Shown one piece after another: positions 17,232-26,816 of a stretch of 64,000 bases of DNA (positions within the stretch are counted from its first letter, which is position 1; each line of letters starts with the position of its first letter). The position numbers and the translations under genes were made by a program. The notes under the pieces are model-generated. The model was not told the origin of the DNA. It searched no databases and worked only from the letters and a program-made list of their open reading frames with translations. The DNA is from Melioribacteraceae bacterium (GTDB taxonomy: Bacteria; Bacteroidota; Ignavibacteria; Ignavibacteriales; Melioribacteraceae): assembly GCA_026417375.1 (NCBI GenBank), contig JAOADJ010000037.1, positions 124,001 to 188,000 on the forward strand, read 5' to 3'.

Positions 17232-20200
17232 TTATTTTATTACTTGATTAATTTGTTTACAGAAATTTATTAAAAATTCTAAAGCAAATTCCGGGTTTTC
17301 GAAATTTTTAATGATTTCAAGTTTTAGTAAATCTTTTTGTTGAATAAATTTTACATCTTTTGAAAAATGACTATTAATAAATTCGAGTAAAATTAAAAAT
17401 TTATTTTTATAAAAATCTTCTCTTTCACCTTTTGGTAAAATTATAACTGATTTATTTTTTTGAACAATTATTCTTTCAAATAATGCAACAGAAGCATAAT
17501 ATCTAAGTTCTGCTGTTTTGATTAATCTTTCAACAATAAGAGGAGGTTTACCAAATTTATCTTTCATCTCATCAATTATTTCATCAAGTTCATCAATTTT
17601 TATTAATGTAAATAAGGATGTATAAAAACTTAATCTATCAGCTTGATCAGGCATATAACTTTGAGGAATTCCAATTTCAAAAAAAGTGTCAAGAGTTGGT
17701 TCGCTTCTTTCAATAGTTTTTGGAAGGTCTTTAAATATTTCACTGAATTCATTTTGTCTTAACTCTTCAACTGCTTCATCAACCATTTTCAAATAAAGAT
17801 CAAAACCAACAGAATCTATATAACCACTTTGTTCTGTTCCAAGTAAGTTACCGGCACCACGAATTTCTAAATCTCTCATTGCAAGATTAAACCCTTCACC
17901 TAAATCAGAATATTCTTCAATTGCTTGTAATCTTTTTACAGCTTTTTTAGTTATTGCATTTAATGATGGAACTAAAAAATATGCATAAGCCTGACGGTCT
18001 GATCTTCCAACTCTTCCTCGTAATTGATGAAGTTCGGCTAATCCAAATCTATCGGCTCTGTTAACAATTATTGTGTTTGCATTAGGAATGTCTAAACCAC
18101 TTTCAATTATTTTAGTTGAAACGAGCATGTTAAATTCTTTATTTAAAAATTTGTAAATCACATTTTCAAGGTCTGCGGGTTTCATTTGTCCATGGGCAAT
18201 TCCAATTTTTATTTCTGGTACATATTTCTGAATGTATTGAGTAATTTTTTCAATTGATTGAACTCTGTCATGAACAAAATAGATTTGTCCTTTCCTTTGT
18301 ACTTCAAATAAAATCCATTCTCTTATTTTATGAATATCGAATGTTTCAACTTTAGTATAAATTGGTTGACGATTTGGTGGCGGTGTTGCCATTATTGATA
18401 AATCTCTTGCACCAAGTAATGATAAATTCAAAGTTCGAGGAATTGGTGTTGCTGTAAGTGTTAATGTATCAACGTTTGATTTTAAAGAACGTAATTTTTC
18501 TTTTGCCATTACACCAAAACGTTGTTCTTCATCAATAATAAGTAAACCCAAATCTTTAAATTGAACATCTTTGGATAATAATCGGTGAGTTCCAATTACA
18601 ATATCAATTTTACCATTAAGTAAATTGTTAATTATTTCTTTTTGTTTTGCTTGAGATTGAAATCTAGATAAAGCTTCTATTTTTACAGGAAATTGTGAAA
18701 GCCGATTTTTGAATGTGTTAAAATGTTGTTCTGTTAATATTGTTGTTGGTGAAAGCAATGCAACTTGTTTTCCATCATTAACTGCTTTGAAAGCTGCACG
18801 CACTGCAATTTCAGTTTTTCCGAATCCAACATCTCCGCAAACTAATCTATCCATCGGATTCAAGTTTTCCATATCACGTTTTACTTCTTCTGTTATTTTA
18901 ATTTGATCAGGTGTATCTTCATACATAAAAGAAGCTTCAAGTTCTTTTTGCCATATTGAATCTTGACTAAATGAATAACCTTGAGAAGCTTTTCTTTTGG
19001 CATATAAAGTAATTAATTCACGTGCGGCTTCAATTATTTTTGCTTTAACTTTCTTCTTAGTCGATTTCCATTCATTACTTCCAAGTACACTTAATTTTGG
19101 TTGAACATTTTCTTGAGTTGAATATTTTTTAACAAGAGACAAGTAGTTAAGATTAACATAAACTACCCCACCTTCTGCATAAAGAATTTTGATTGATTCT
19201 TGTTCAACTTCACCAATTTTAATTTTTTCTAATCCTGCATATTGTCCGATTCCAAAATTTTCATGAACCACATAATCACCTCTTTTCAACGAGGCTAAAT
19301 CTTTCACTTTTGATTTTTTGAATTTTGCTTTTGAGCTTAGTTTTGTTCGATATGGCTTATTAAAAATTTGATAATCTGTTAAAAGTAAAATTTTACTTTT
19401 CTTATGAATGAACCCATTTTTAATTGCAAGGGTTTCAATCTTAATTTTTCCGTTAGTAAATAATTCATCAAGTTCTAAATTCAGTTCGGTGAGTAATTCT
19501 ATTAATCTATTTTTTTGTAAATCATTTTCAACTGCTATGATTGTTGTAAATTCTTTTTTGTAATAATCAATTAAAACTTCTGAAAGTACATTATAATTTG
19601 AATTAATAATTGGTGGGTCTGAAAATTCTAGATTTAAAATGTTTTCGTTTGAAAAAGTGTTTTCAAAAATAAATCTCGCATTTTTATTGAGAATTTCCTG
19701 AGAAGAAGAATAAATAAATTTTTTTTCAATTGGCTCGCTATGTTTTGTAATTATTTCATTTTCATATAATTCTCTTTTAAGGTCTTCATCTAATTCGGAT
19801 AAATCAATTTCTTTGTTATTTATACCTATAGAATTTTCAAAAAGATTATCAAATTCGGATTTGTTAACAATCAAAAGAGGATTATTTAAATAATCAAAAA
19901 TATCATCATTGTTTTCAAGTTCAGAAATTGAAGATGCAAGTGTTGTGCTTAAAATTTTATCAGAAGAACGTTGTGTTTCAGGATCAAAATGTCTGATTGA
20001 TTCTAAAAAATCTCCATCGAATTCTAATCTACAAGGATGCTTTTCACTGAAAGACCAGAAATCAATTATAGATCCACGGACAGAATAATCTCCCTGTTGA
20101 TCCACATAATTTTCTCTGTTGTAGTTGATTGAATTTAAATACTCAATTAAATCATTAAAACCAATATTTCCGCCAACTTCTATTCTTGTAGTTGTTTCAC

Positions 20201-20567
20201 CAATTTTTTGAGAGGAGGGCAATTTAACATTGAGTAATTCAAAAGTAGAAAGTAATATGAAATTATTTCGTTTGGAAATATCAATTAATTTTTCTTGAAT
20301 TGATTCTAAATTAAAATCGTCAATTATAATTAAATGGTTTTCCAAACCAATAATTGAAAGTTCAACTTTGTTTTCATTTAATAATTGAATCGATGGATAT
20401 AATAATATAATTTGATTTTCAAATGAAGATATTTTTTTTACAAATAAATTTTTAGATGCACCAATGAAACTTGATACATCAATTATTTTTTCTGAAGATT
20501 TAATTTTATCAATTAATAAATTTATATGTTCAATTTTGTTAAATAATCTTTCGGTAAGAAATTCCAT
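17232..20567 (-). CDS. mfd: Transcription-repair coupling factor
   Basis: DNA translocase that removes RNA polymerase stalled at lesions and recruits UvrA. Its 1111 residues are slightly shorter than the E. coli enzyme. In order: a degenerate UvrB-like module at the N-terminus; the RNA-polymerase-interacting segment with KRGDYVVHENFGIGQYAGLEKI near residue 429; a RecG-like helicase core with GDVGFGKTEIA (Walker A), LIIDEEQRFGV (DEEQ box) and TLTATPIPRTL; motif VI in HQLRGRVGRSDRQAYAY; and a C-terminal TRCF domain. The last domain begins near SYMPDQADRLSFY. The ATG faces the divergent Lon-like gene. Confidence 0.97.
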   Translation of the reverse strand: MEFLTERLFNKIEHINLLIDKIKSSEKIIDVSSFIGASKNLFVKKISSFENQIILLYPSIQLLNENKVELSIIGLENHLIIIDDFNLESIQEKLIDISKRNNFILLSTFELLNVKLPSSQKIGETTTRIEVGGNIGFNDLIEYLNSINYNRENYVDQQGDYSVRGSIIDFWSFSEKHPCRLEFDGDFLESIRHFDPETQRSSDKILSTTLASSISELENNDDIFDYLNNPLLIVNKSEFDNLFENSIGINNKEIDLSELDEDLKRELYENEIITKHSEPIEKKFIYSSSQEILNKNARFIFENTFSNENILNLEFSDPPIINSNYNVLSEVLIDYYKKEFTTIIAVENDLQKNRLIELLTELNLELDELFTNGKIKIETLAIKNGFIHKKSKILLLTDYQIFNKPYRTKLSSKAKFKKSKVKDLASLKRGDYVVHENFGIGQYAGLEKIKIGEVEQESIKILYAEGGVVYVNLNYLSLVKKYSTQENVQPKLSVLGSNEWKSTKKKVKAKIIEAARELITLYAKRKASQGYSFSQDSIWQKELEASFMYEDTPDQIKITEEVKRDMENLNPMDRLVCGDVGFGKTEIAVRAAFKAVNDGKQVALLSPTTILTEQHFNTFKNRLSQFPVKIEALSRFQSQAKQKEIINNLLNGKIDIVIGTHRLLSKDVQFKDLGLLIIDEEQRFGVMAKEKLRSLKSNVDTLTLTATPIPRTLNLSLLGARDLSIMATPPPNRQPIYTKVETFDIHKIREWILFEVQRKGQIYFVHDRVQSIEKITQYIQKYVPEIKIGIAHGQMKPADLENVIYKFLNKEFNMLVSTKIIESGLDIPNANTIIVNRADRFGLAELHQLRGRVGRSDRQAYAYFLVPSLNAITKKAVKRLQAIEEYSDLGEGFNLAMRDLEIRGAGNLLGTEQSGYIDSVGFDLYLKMVDEAVEELRQNEFSEIFKDLPKTIERSEPTLDTFFEIGIPQSYMPDQADRLSFYTSLFTLIKIDELDEIIDEMKDKFGKPPLIVERLIKTAELRYYASVALFERIIVQKNKSVIILPKGEREDFYKNKFLILLEFINSHFSKDVKFIQQKDLLKLEIIKNFENPEFALEFLINFCKQINQVIK

Positions 20568-20720
20568 TATAATTCCGTTTTAAAAATATTTCACCCTTTT
20601 CGCCAAATGACGAAAGGAATTATTACAAAATTAAACATAAATTAATTTATAAAAGTTGAATATCTAAAATCTTTTAGTTTAATTTAAGATATATTCATCA
20701 TAAAAATTTTGGATGTTAAA

Positions 20721-23174
20721 ATGAATCTTAAAAAAGCAAAAATCGGAAATGAATTAAAACATCAAGATTTGAAATGGATTTGTGATACAAGTTTATTGGA
20801 TTTTGAAACAACAAATGATGTAAAACCAATTGAGGGAATTGTTGGTCAAGAAAGAGCATTAAAAGCATTAAAAGTTGGAGTTGATTTAAAAAGTCCTGGA
20901 TACAATATTTTTATAACGGGTCTTTCAGGTACAGGAAAATTTACAACCATTAAAATGATGTTAGAAACAATAGCTTCCGGAAATGTTAAATTGAATGATT
21001 ATGCTTATGTAAATAATTTTCAAGATGAAGACAGACCAACATTGTTGAAATTTCCTGCCGGCAAAGCTGTTGAGTTTAAAAAACATCTTTCAAATACAAT
21101 AAAATTCTTACAAGAAAAAATTCCGATTGCTTTATCTAATGAACCATTTATAAGCAAGAAAAAACAAATAATAACAGAATTTAATCAACAACAGCAAAAA
21201 TTATTAAGTGAGTTTGAGGATAAACTAAAAGAAGATAATTTTAGTTTGGGTCAAGTTAAAGATGGTTCAATGGTGCGTCCAGAAGTATTATTTGTTTTTG
21301 AAGGTGAGCCATATTTTATTCATCAACTCCCTGAATTAATTCATTCAAATAAAATTACTAATGAGCAGGTAGATCAGATAATAATAAAATATGCATCATA
21401 TCAGGAAGAACTGCAAAATATTTTCAGAGAAAACTTAAAGCATACTCAAGAAGTTCAGGAAAGAATTTATAATCTTGAAACTGAATCAGTTGATATTCTT
21501 ATAAAATTAATTTTAGAAGATCTTAAAAAGAAATATAAAACAGCCAAGATTAAAGAATGGATTGATCAACTTCACGAAAGCATTTTGGAAAATCTTGATG
21601 TATTTAAAGGAGCAAAACCATCAAGAGAAGCTTCTCAGGAAGGATTTATTATAGATTATCTAAAAGAATATGAAGTCAATATTGTTCTTGATAACTCACA
21701 ACAAAAAAAAGTTCCTGTAATTGTTGAAACTTCTCCAACCTATAATAATTTATTTGGAACAATTGAAAAATTTAATGATGGACGTGGTGGTTGGTTAGCA
21801 GATTTTACAAGAATAAAAGGTGGTTCATTATTACGTGCAAATGGTGGTTATATTATTATTAATGCAACAGATGCTTTTTTAGAACCGGGAGTTTGGAAAA
21901 CCTTGAAACGAGTTCTTCTTTATGGTCAACTTGAAATTCAGGATTTTGCTAATGTTTATCAATTCTCTCCAAGTGTATTGAAACCAGAACCAATTGATAT
22001 TGATGTAAAAGTAATACTAATTGGTAGTAATTATATTTATTCAATTCTTTCAGCTTATGAAGATGATTTTAATAAAATATTTAAAGTAAAAGCAGACTTT
22101 GATTACGAAATGCAAAGAACAGATAAGGCAATTACTGAATATGCTATGGTTATTAAAAAATTAATTGCACAAGAAAATCTTTTAGAGTTTGATAAAACTG
22201 CAATTGCAAAAATTATTGAATATGGTGCAAGATATGCCGGTGAAAAAAATAAATTAACCACACGCTTTGCATACATTGCCGATTTAACACGTGAATCATC
22301 ATTCTGGGCAAAGCAAAAAAATCAAAAGTATGTTTTTGATTTTAATGTAACCGAAGCTTATGAATCCTCAAAAGAAAGACATGGACTTTACGAATCTAAA
22401 GTTTCAGAAATGATAAAAGATGGAACAATTTTAATTGATACATCAGGAGAAAAAATTGGTACTGTTAATGGATTAGCAGTTTATGAAAGTGGACATTATG
22501 CTTTTGGAAAACCGACAAGAATTACTGCTTCTGTTGCTTTAGGAAATGGAAGTATTATCAATGTTGAAAGAGAAGCAGGATTAAGTGGTAATACTCACAA
22601 TAAAGGTGTTTTAATTATTACTGGATATTTTAAAGAAACTTTTGGAAGAGAAATTCCATTATCTTTCACTGCAAGTATAGTTTTTGAACAAGGTTATGGA
22701 ATGATTGATGGTGATAGTGCTTCAATTGCAGAAATTGCTGCGTTGATATCAAGTATTTCTAAAATACCAATAAAACAATCAATTGCAGTAACTGGTTCTA
22801 TAGACCAAAAAGGAAATGTTCAACCAATTGGTGGAGTAAATGAAAAAATTGAAGGTTTTTTTGATACTTGTAAAATGAAAGGTTTAAATGGCAAACAAGG
22901 TGTTATCATTCCGATTCAAAATGTGAAAGATTTAATGTTGAAAGATGAAGTGATTGATGCAGTAAAAAATAAATTGTTTCATATTTATTCAGTTTCTAAA
23001 GTTGAAGAAGCAATAGAAATTTTAACCGGAATTAAATGTGGCGTAAGATTAAAAAATAATAAGTTCGAAGAAAACACAGTTTATTCGTTAGTAGAAAAAG
23101 AATTAATAAGTATGAAAGAAAAAACAAAACCACAATCAGATAAAAATTCTAATAAAAAAAGAAAAAAATTATAA
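20721..23174 (+). CDS. Lon-like ATP-dependent protease (LonB/AAA_32 type)
   Basis: A cytoplasmic AAA+ protease-like protein of 817 residues when started at the ATG at 20721. A TTG at 20709 has no better support. An N-terminal ATPase module shows Walker A GLSGTGKFT near residue 70, then an unusual coiled-coil-like insertion (about residues 150-300). A Walker-B-like region lies at GGYIIINATDAFLEPGVW. The C-terminal Lon proteolytic domain has GDSASIAEIAALIS with the catalytic Ser and GGVNEKIEGFFDTCK with the catalytic Lys. It lacks the LAN substrate-binding domain of classical LonA. These proteins are conserved but poorly characterised. Confidence 0.92.
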   Translation: MNLKKAKIGNELKHQDLKWICDTSLLDFETTNDVKPIEGIVGQERALKALKVGVDLKSPGYNIFITGLSGTGKFTTIKMMLETIASGNVKLNDYAYVNNFQDEDRPTLLKFPAGKAVEFKKHLSNTIKFLQEKIPIALSNEPFISKKKQIITEFNQQQQKLLSEFEDKLKEDNFSLGQVKDGSMVRPEVLFVFEGEPYFIHQLPELIHSNKITNEQVDQIIIKYASYQEELQNIFRENLKHTQEVQERIYNLETESVDILIKLILEDLKKKYKTAKIKEWIDQLHESILENLDVFKGAKPSREASQEGFIIDYLKEYEVNIVLDNSQQKKVPVIVETSPTYNNLFGTIEKFNDGRGGWLADFTRIKGGSLLRANGGYIIINATDAFLEPGVWKTLKRVLLYGQLEIQDFANVYQFSPSVLKPEPIDIDVKVILIGSNYIYSILSAYEDDFNKIFKVKADFDYEMQRTDKAITEYAMVIKKLIAQENLLEFDKTAIAKIIEYGARYAGEKNKLTTRFAYIADLTRESSFWAKQKNQKYVFDFNVTEAYESSKERHGLYESKVSEMIKDGTILIDTSGEKIGTVNGLAVYESGHYAFGKPTRITASVALGNGSIINVEREAGLSGNTHNKGVLIITGYFKETFGREIPLSFTASIVFEQGYGMIDGDSASIAEIAALISSISKIPIKQSIAVTGSIDQKGNVQPIGGVNEKIEGFFDTCKMKGLNGKQGVIIPIQNVKDLMLKDEVIDAVKNKLFHIYSVSKVEEAIEILTGIKCGVRLKNNKFEENTVYSLVEKELISMKEKTKPQSDKNSNKKRKKL

Positions 23175-23192
23175 AAACAATAGAGGATAAAA

Positions 23193-24620
23193 TTGAGAAA
23201 ACAAATTGCTAAGACAAAAATACTTGCAACCATTGGCCCGGCAACGGATACAATTGAAAAACTTGAAAAAATTGTTAATGCTGGTTGTAACGCTTTTCGA
23301 TTAAATTTTTCGCATGGAGATTTCAGTTACTTTGAAAAAGTATTTAAATCAATTAATGATTTATGTGTAATTCATTCTTTACCTATTCCAATATTAGTCG
23401 ATTTACAAGGTCCAAAAATTAGAATTGGTGAATTATCAAAACCAGAAATTGAAATTAAAAAAGGTAATACAATAGAAATTACAACAGACAATTTTATTGG
23501 TACTGAAGATAAAATTTCAACATCATATGAATTACTTCCACAAGATGCTGAAATTGGAAACAAAATTTTAATTGATGATGGATTAATACATTTAAAAGTT
23601 ATTTCAAAAACCAATAATTCAGTTATATGTGAAATTATTGAAGGAGGAAAATTAAAATCCAAAAAAGGAATGAATCTACCAGGAATGAAATTAAGCACTC
23701 CATCAGTAACACAAAAAGATTTAGATAATTTAGAATTTGCATTACGTCATCGTGTTGATTACATAGCACTTTCATTTGTAAGAAGCGCAAATGATATTCT
23801 TCATTTACGAAAATGGCTTAATGAAAAAGGTTTTGATAAACCAATTATTGCAAAAATTGAAAAACCAGAAGCTGTAACTAATTTCGAAAGTATTTTGCAA
23901 GTAGCCGATGGAATTATGGTTGCCCGTGGAGATTTAGGAGTAGAATTAAAACCTTATGATGTTCCAATAATTCAAAAAAGAATAATTAAAAGATGTAATG
24001 AAGTTGGGAAACTTGTAATTACTGCAACACAGATGTTAGAATCAATGGTAAATAATCCGGTACCAACAAGAGCAGAAGCATCTGATGTAGCAAATGCTGT
24101 TTGGGATGGAACTGATGCTGTTATGTTAAGTGCCGAAACATCTGTTGGAAAATATCCTTCACAAGCAGTGCAATTAATGCATGAAATAATTTTAAATGCA
24201 GAAAGAGCTCTTGAATTTGAAAGAGAAATAAATTTTTCGCGTCCGGAATTTATTGATGAAAATCTTTTTGATTCGATGAATAAAGGAATTTGTTCAATCA
24301 GTAAACAAATAAATGCAAAAGCAATTATTGCTTTTACATCAAAAGGAAATACACCAAATGCACTTTCTAAATTTAGACCCAATGCTTTAATTATTGCTGT
24401 TTCTGATTCTTTCGATACAATGAATAAATTATCTTTAAAGTGGGGTGTTGTTTCAATTTATTGTAGCGATATTAATGATAGACATAAAGCAGCTGAATTG
24501 GTAAGAAATATTATCATCGAAAAAAATTATGTTGAAAAAAATGATTTAGTAATTTTCACTGAAGGTGGATTAAAAATTAAAAATGTTAGAGAAAACTGGG
24601 TAAGATTTGAGTTAATATAA
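23193..24620 (+). CDS. pyk: Pyruvate kinase
   Basis: Final ATP-forming step of glycolysis, converting phosphoenolpyruvate to pyruvate. The 475-residue protein shows RLNFSHGD, LVDLQGPKIRIGEL, the active-site IAKIEKPEAV (catalytic Lys), MVARGDLGVELKPYDVP, and TATQMLESMVNNPVPTRAEA. The C-terminal domain starts near NKGICSISKQ. The start is a TTG at 23193: the reading frame is preceded by agagga at normal spacing, and translation begins MRKQIAKTKILATIGPA, matching the family N-terminus, with no ATG nearby. It lies 18 bases after the Lon-like gene and two bases before the radical SAM gene. Confidence 0.96.
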   Translation: MRKQIAKTKILATIGPATDTIEKLEKIVNAGCNAFRLNFSHGDFSYFEKVFKSINDLCVIHSLPIPILVDLQGPKIRIGELSKPEIEIKKGNTIEITTDNFIGTEDKISTSYELLPQDAEIGNKILIDDGLIHLKVISKTNNSVICEIIEGGKLKSKKGMNLPGMKLSTPSVTQKDLDNLEFALRHRVDYIALSFVRSANDILHLRKWLNEKGFDKPIIAKIEKPEAVTNFESILQVADGIMVARGDLGVELKPYDVPIIQKRIIKRCNEVGKLVITATQMLESMVNNPVPTRAEASDVANAVWDGTDAVMLSAETSVGKYPSQAVQLMHEIILNAERALEFEREINFSRPEFIDENLFDSMNKGICSISKQINAKAIIAFTSKGNTPNALSKFRPNALIIAVSDSFDTMNKLSLKWGVVSIYCSDINDRHKAAELVRNIIIEKNYVEKNDLVIFTEGGLKIKNVRENWVRFELI

Positions 24621-24622
24621 AT

Positions 24623-25648
24623 ATGTTAAGTCAATCAAAATATCATTTGGCAAAGTGGTGGAAACATACTGAAAATCAAAAAATACTTTGCACACTTTGT
24701 CCCCGATATTGTACTATTGGTGAAGGACAAGCCGGATTTTGTTTCATAAGACAAAACATAAACAACAAACTATATTCAATTGGATATGGAAGACCAACAG
24801 GGTTTGCAATTGATCCCATTGAAAAAAAACCACTAAATCATTTTTTGCCAGGTTCAAAAATATTAAGTTTTGGTACAGCTGGATGTAATCTCGGTTGTAA
24901 ATTTTGTCAGAATTGGTCAATCAGTAAAGCTAAACTGGATAGCACAAATTCATTATTTGCAACACCAGAAAAAGTAGTTGAACTTGCTAAAAAATATTCA
25001 ACTCCATCAATTGCTTTTACTTATAACGACCCGATTATATTTGGTGAATATGTAATTGATATATCAAAAATTGCTCGCCAAGAAAAAATAAAAACTGTTA
25101 TGGTTACTAATGGTTACATTGATAAAGAAGCAAGAAAAGAAGTATTTGAATTTATTGATGGGGCAAATGTTGATTTAAAAGCATTCACAGAAAAATTTTA
25201 TCATAAGTTAACTTTTTCACATCTCGAACCGGTATTAGATACTTTAGTTTGGTTGAAAAAAGAAACCAACGTATGGTTTGAAATAACCACTTTATTAATT
25301 CCGGATGAAAATGATTCTGAAGATGAGATTAATAAAATGTGTGGTTGGATTGTTGAAAATCTTGGTGATGAAATCCCTTTACACTTTACTGCATTCCACC
25401 CTGATTTCAAAATGGTTGATAAAAAAAGAACTCCAGGTGAAACCCTTTTTAAAGCAAGAGAAATTGCAATAAAACATGGAATAAAATTTTGTTATTTAGG
25501 CAATGTTTGGGATGAAATAGGGCATACAACTTTTTGTCCCAATTGTAAAAAAGGTATTATAAAAAGAAGCTGGCATGATTTAATAGAATATAATTTGATT
25601 AATGGCTTTTGTAAATATTGTAATTATAAAATAACAGGAATCTTTTAA
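24623..25648 (+). CDS. amrS: AmmeMemoRadiSam-system radical SAM enzyme
   Basis: A 341-residue radical SAM protein of the pyruvate-formate-lyase-activase-like group. The [4Fe-4S]-binding motif is CNLGCKFCQNW near residue 90. An N-terminal Cys cluster (CTLCPRYCTIGEGQAGFC) and C-terminal Cys pairs (CPNCKKG and FCKYCNYK) flank it, which is the AmrS layout. The family is usually named for its association with AMMECR1 and MEMO homologues, but neither partner is encoded here. It begins two bases after the pyruvate kinase stop and is probably cotranscribed. The physiological substrate is unestablished. Confidence 0.88.
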   Translation: MLSQSKYHLAKWWKHTENQKILCTLCPRYCTIGEGQAGFCFIRQNINNKLYSIGYGRPTGFAIDPIEKKPLNHFLPGSKILSFGTAGCNLGCKFCQNWSISKAKLDSTNSLFATPEKVVELAKKYSTPSIAFTYNDPIIFGEYVIDISKIARQEKIKTVMVTNGYIDKEARKEVFEFIDGANVDLKAFTEKFYHKLTFSHLEPVLDTLVWLKKETNVWFEITTLLIPDENDSEDEINKMCGWIVENLGDEIPLHFTAFHPDFKMVDKKRTPGETLFKAREIAIKHGIKFCYLGNVWDEIGHTTFCPNCKKGIIKRSWHDLIEYNLINGFCKYCNYKITGIF

Positions 25649-25731
25649 CTTTTTTATTTCATTTTAAACTTTCAATTATTATTTTCAAACCGACCTTAAA
25701 AATTTTTATTAACTAACAGCCAGGAGTTAAT

Positions 25732-26244
25732 ATGAAAAACAAAATCAATTTATTAATCATTTCTATTTTTTTAATTTCATTTTCAACAACATTTTCTCAG
25801 GGACGAATGGGAGAAGTTGGTAAATTATTTAACAAAGAAGAAGCAAACAAATTATTTGGAGGAGTAAAACAATCATTACAAATTAATCCAAATGTATTAA
25901 AAAAAGCATTACAAAAAGCTGATGATTATTTATTATTCACAATTAAGAATGGAAAAATTTTAATTCTAAACGAGAAAAAAATTTCGTTGATTGATGATAA
26001 TGAAAAATTAGGAAGACTTGAAACAGCATACATTTTTAGTAAAAGTAAAGTGATTGAATTTTTAAATTCAGCTTTCGGAAATAATTCTATTCAAATAAAT
26101 AATCCAAAAGAGAAAGCTATTGAAGTATTAAGCTCGGCTGCTGCTCCAATTTTTATTGAACAAAGAGAATCAACATTAACACTAACAGCAGGGTCAACAA
26201 CTTTAGAATTTTCTACAATTTGTCCACCGGTTTGTTTTGAATGA
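25732..26244 (+). CDS. Exported protein of unknown function upstream of a signalling cluster
   Basis: A 170-residue protein with a clear signal peptide (MKNKINLLIISIFLISFSTT, cleavage near FSQ) and a caggag ribosome-binding site. The mature part begins GRMGEVGKLFNKEEANKLFG, is mostly helical in character, and ends in a Cys-bearing CPPVCFE. No known domain is recognised. Its stop overlaps the next start by ATGA, linking it to the seven-helix protein, histidine kinase and response regulator that follow. It could be a periplasmic sensor or a target of that pathway; this is inference from position only. Confidence 0.78.
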   Translation: MKNKINLLIISIFLISFSTTFSQGRMGEVGKLFNKEEANKLFGGVKQSLQINPNVLKKALQKADDYLLFTIKNGKILILNEKKISLIDDNEKLGRLETAYIFSKSKVIEFLNSAFGNNSIQINNPKEKAIEVLSSAAAPIFIEQRESTLTLTAGSTTLEFSTICPPVCFE

Positions 26245-26816
26245 TAAGCATAAGTGATTTATATAAGTTAGTATATTTTTCGGGTATAATAGTATGGATA
26301 CTTCCTGCTATTCGTCAATATAAAACCGAATTTTTCGACTTCTTTTTAATATTAGCATTAATTGATCCCGTTGCGGTAGTATATGGTTATTTCGCTAAAG
26401 CAAGCATTCCACTTTGGCTAACAACACTTTTTGCTTATTTGTTAATCATAAGTTTGCTTTCAGAAGATAACATAAAAAAGCTCCGCTACATTCTGATTCT
26501 TATACCAATAGTTTTTATGATTTCAATTCCATTAATTCAAAGAGAATATTTTCTTTATTTAATCATAACTGAAAACATTATAATATTTATTTTTTTCTTA
26601 AAATTTTTGATTACTCATTACGTTAATCATCAGAAAATAAATTTGTTTTACTTCATGCTTTGTTTTTATGAATTAACAGTGATACTAAAATTATCCAACT
26701 TAATAATTGGTTTTTCTAATGCAATTTTATTTTATTTTTTTACAGGTATTGCCCAAATCATCTTTGGATTCTTCTTTTCAATCGTTAGAGAAGATGAATC
26801 CACAGTCATTGTTTAG
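26241..26816 (+). CDS. Seven-helix integral membrane protein, unrecognised
   Basis: A 191-residue, very hydrophobic protein with about seven predicted membrane helices: VYFSGIIVWILPAI, FFDFFLILALIDPVAVVYGYF, LWLTTLFAYLLIISLL, LRYILILIPIVFMI, FLYLIITENIIIFIFFLKFLI, a helix around LCFYELTVILKLSN, and AILFYFFTGIAQIIFGFFF. There is no recognisable family motif. Its start overlaps the upstream exported protein by four bases and its 3' end overlaps the histidine kinase start by 23 bases. Such coupling suggests a membrane input module feeding the kinase, similar in layout to 7TM sensor domains but encoded separately. Confidence 0.75.
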   Translation: MISISDLYKLVYFSGIIVWILPAIRQYKTEFFDFFLILALIDPVAVVYGYFAKASIPLWLTTLFAYLLIISLLSEDNIKKLRYILILIPIVFMISIPLIQREYFLYLIITENIIIFIFFLKFLITHYVNHQKINLFYFMLCFYELTVILKLSNLIIGFSNAILFYFFTGIAQIIFGFFFSIVREDESTVIV

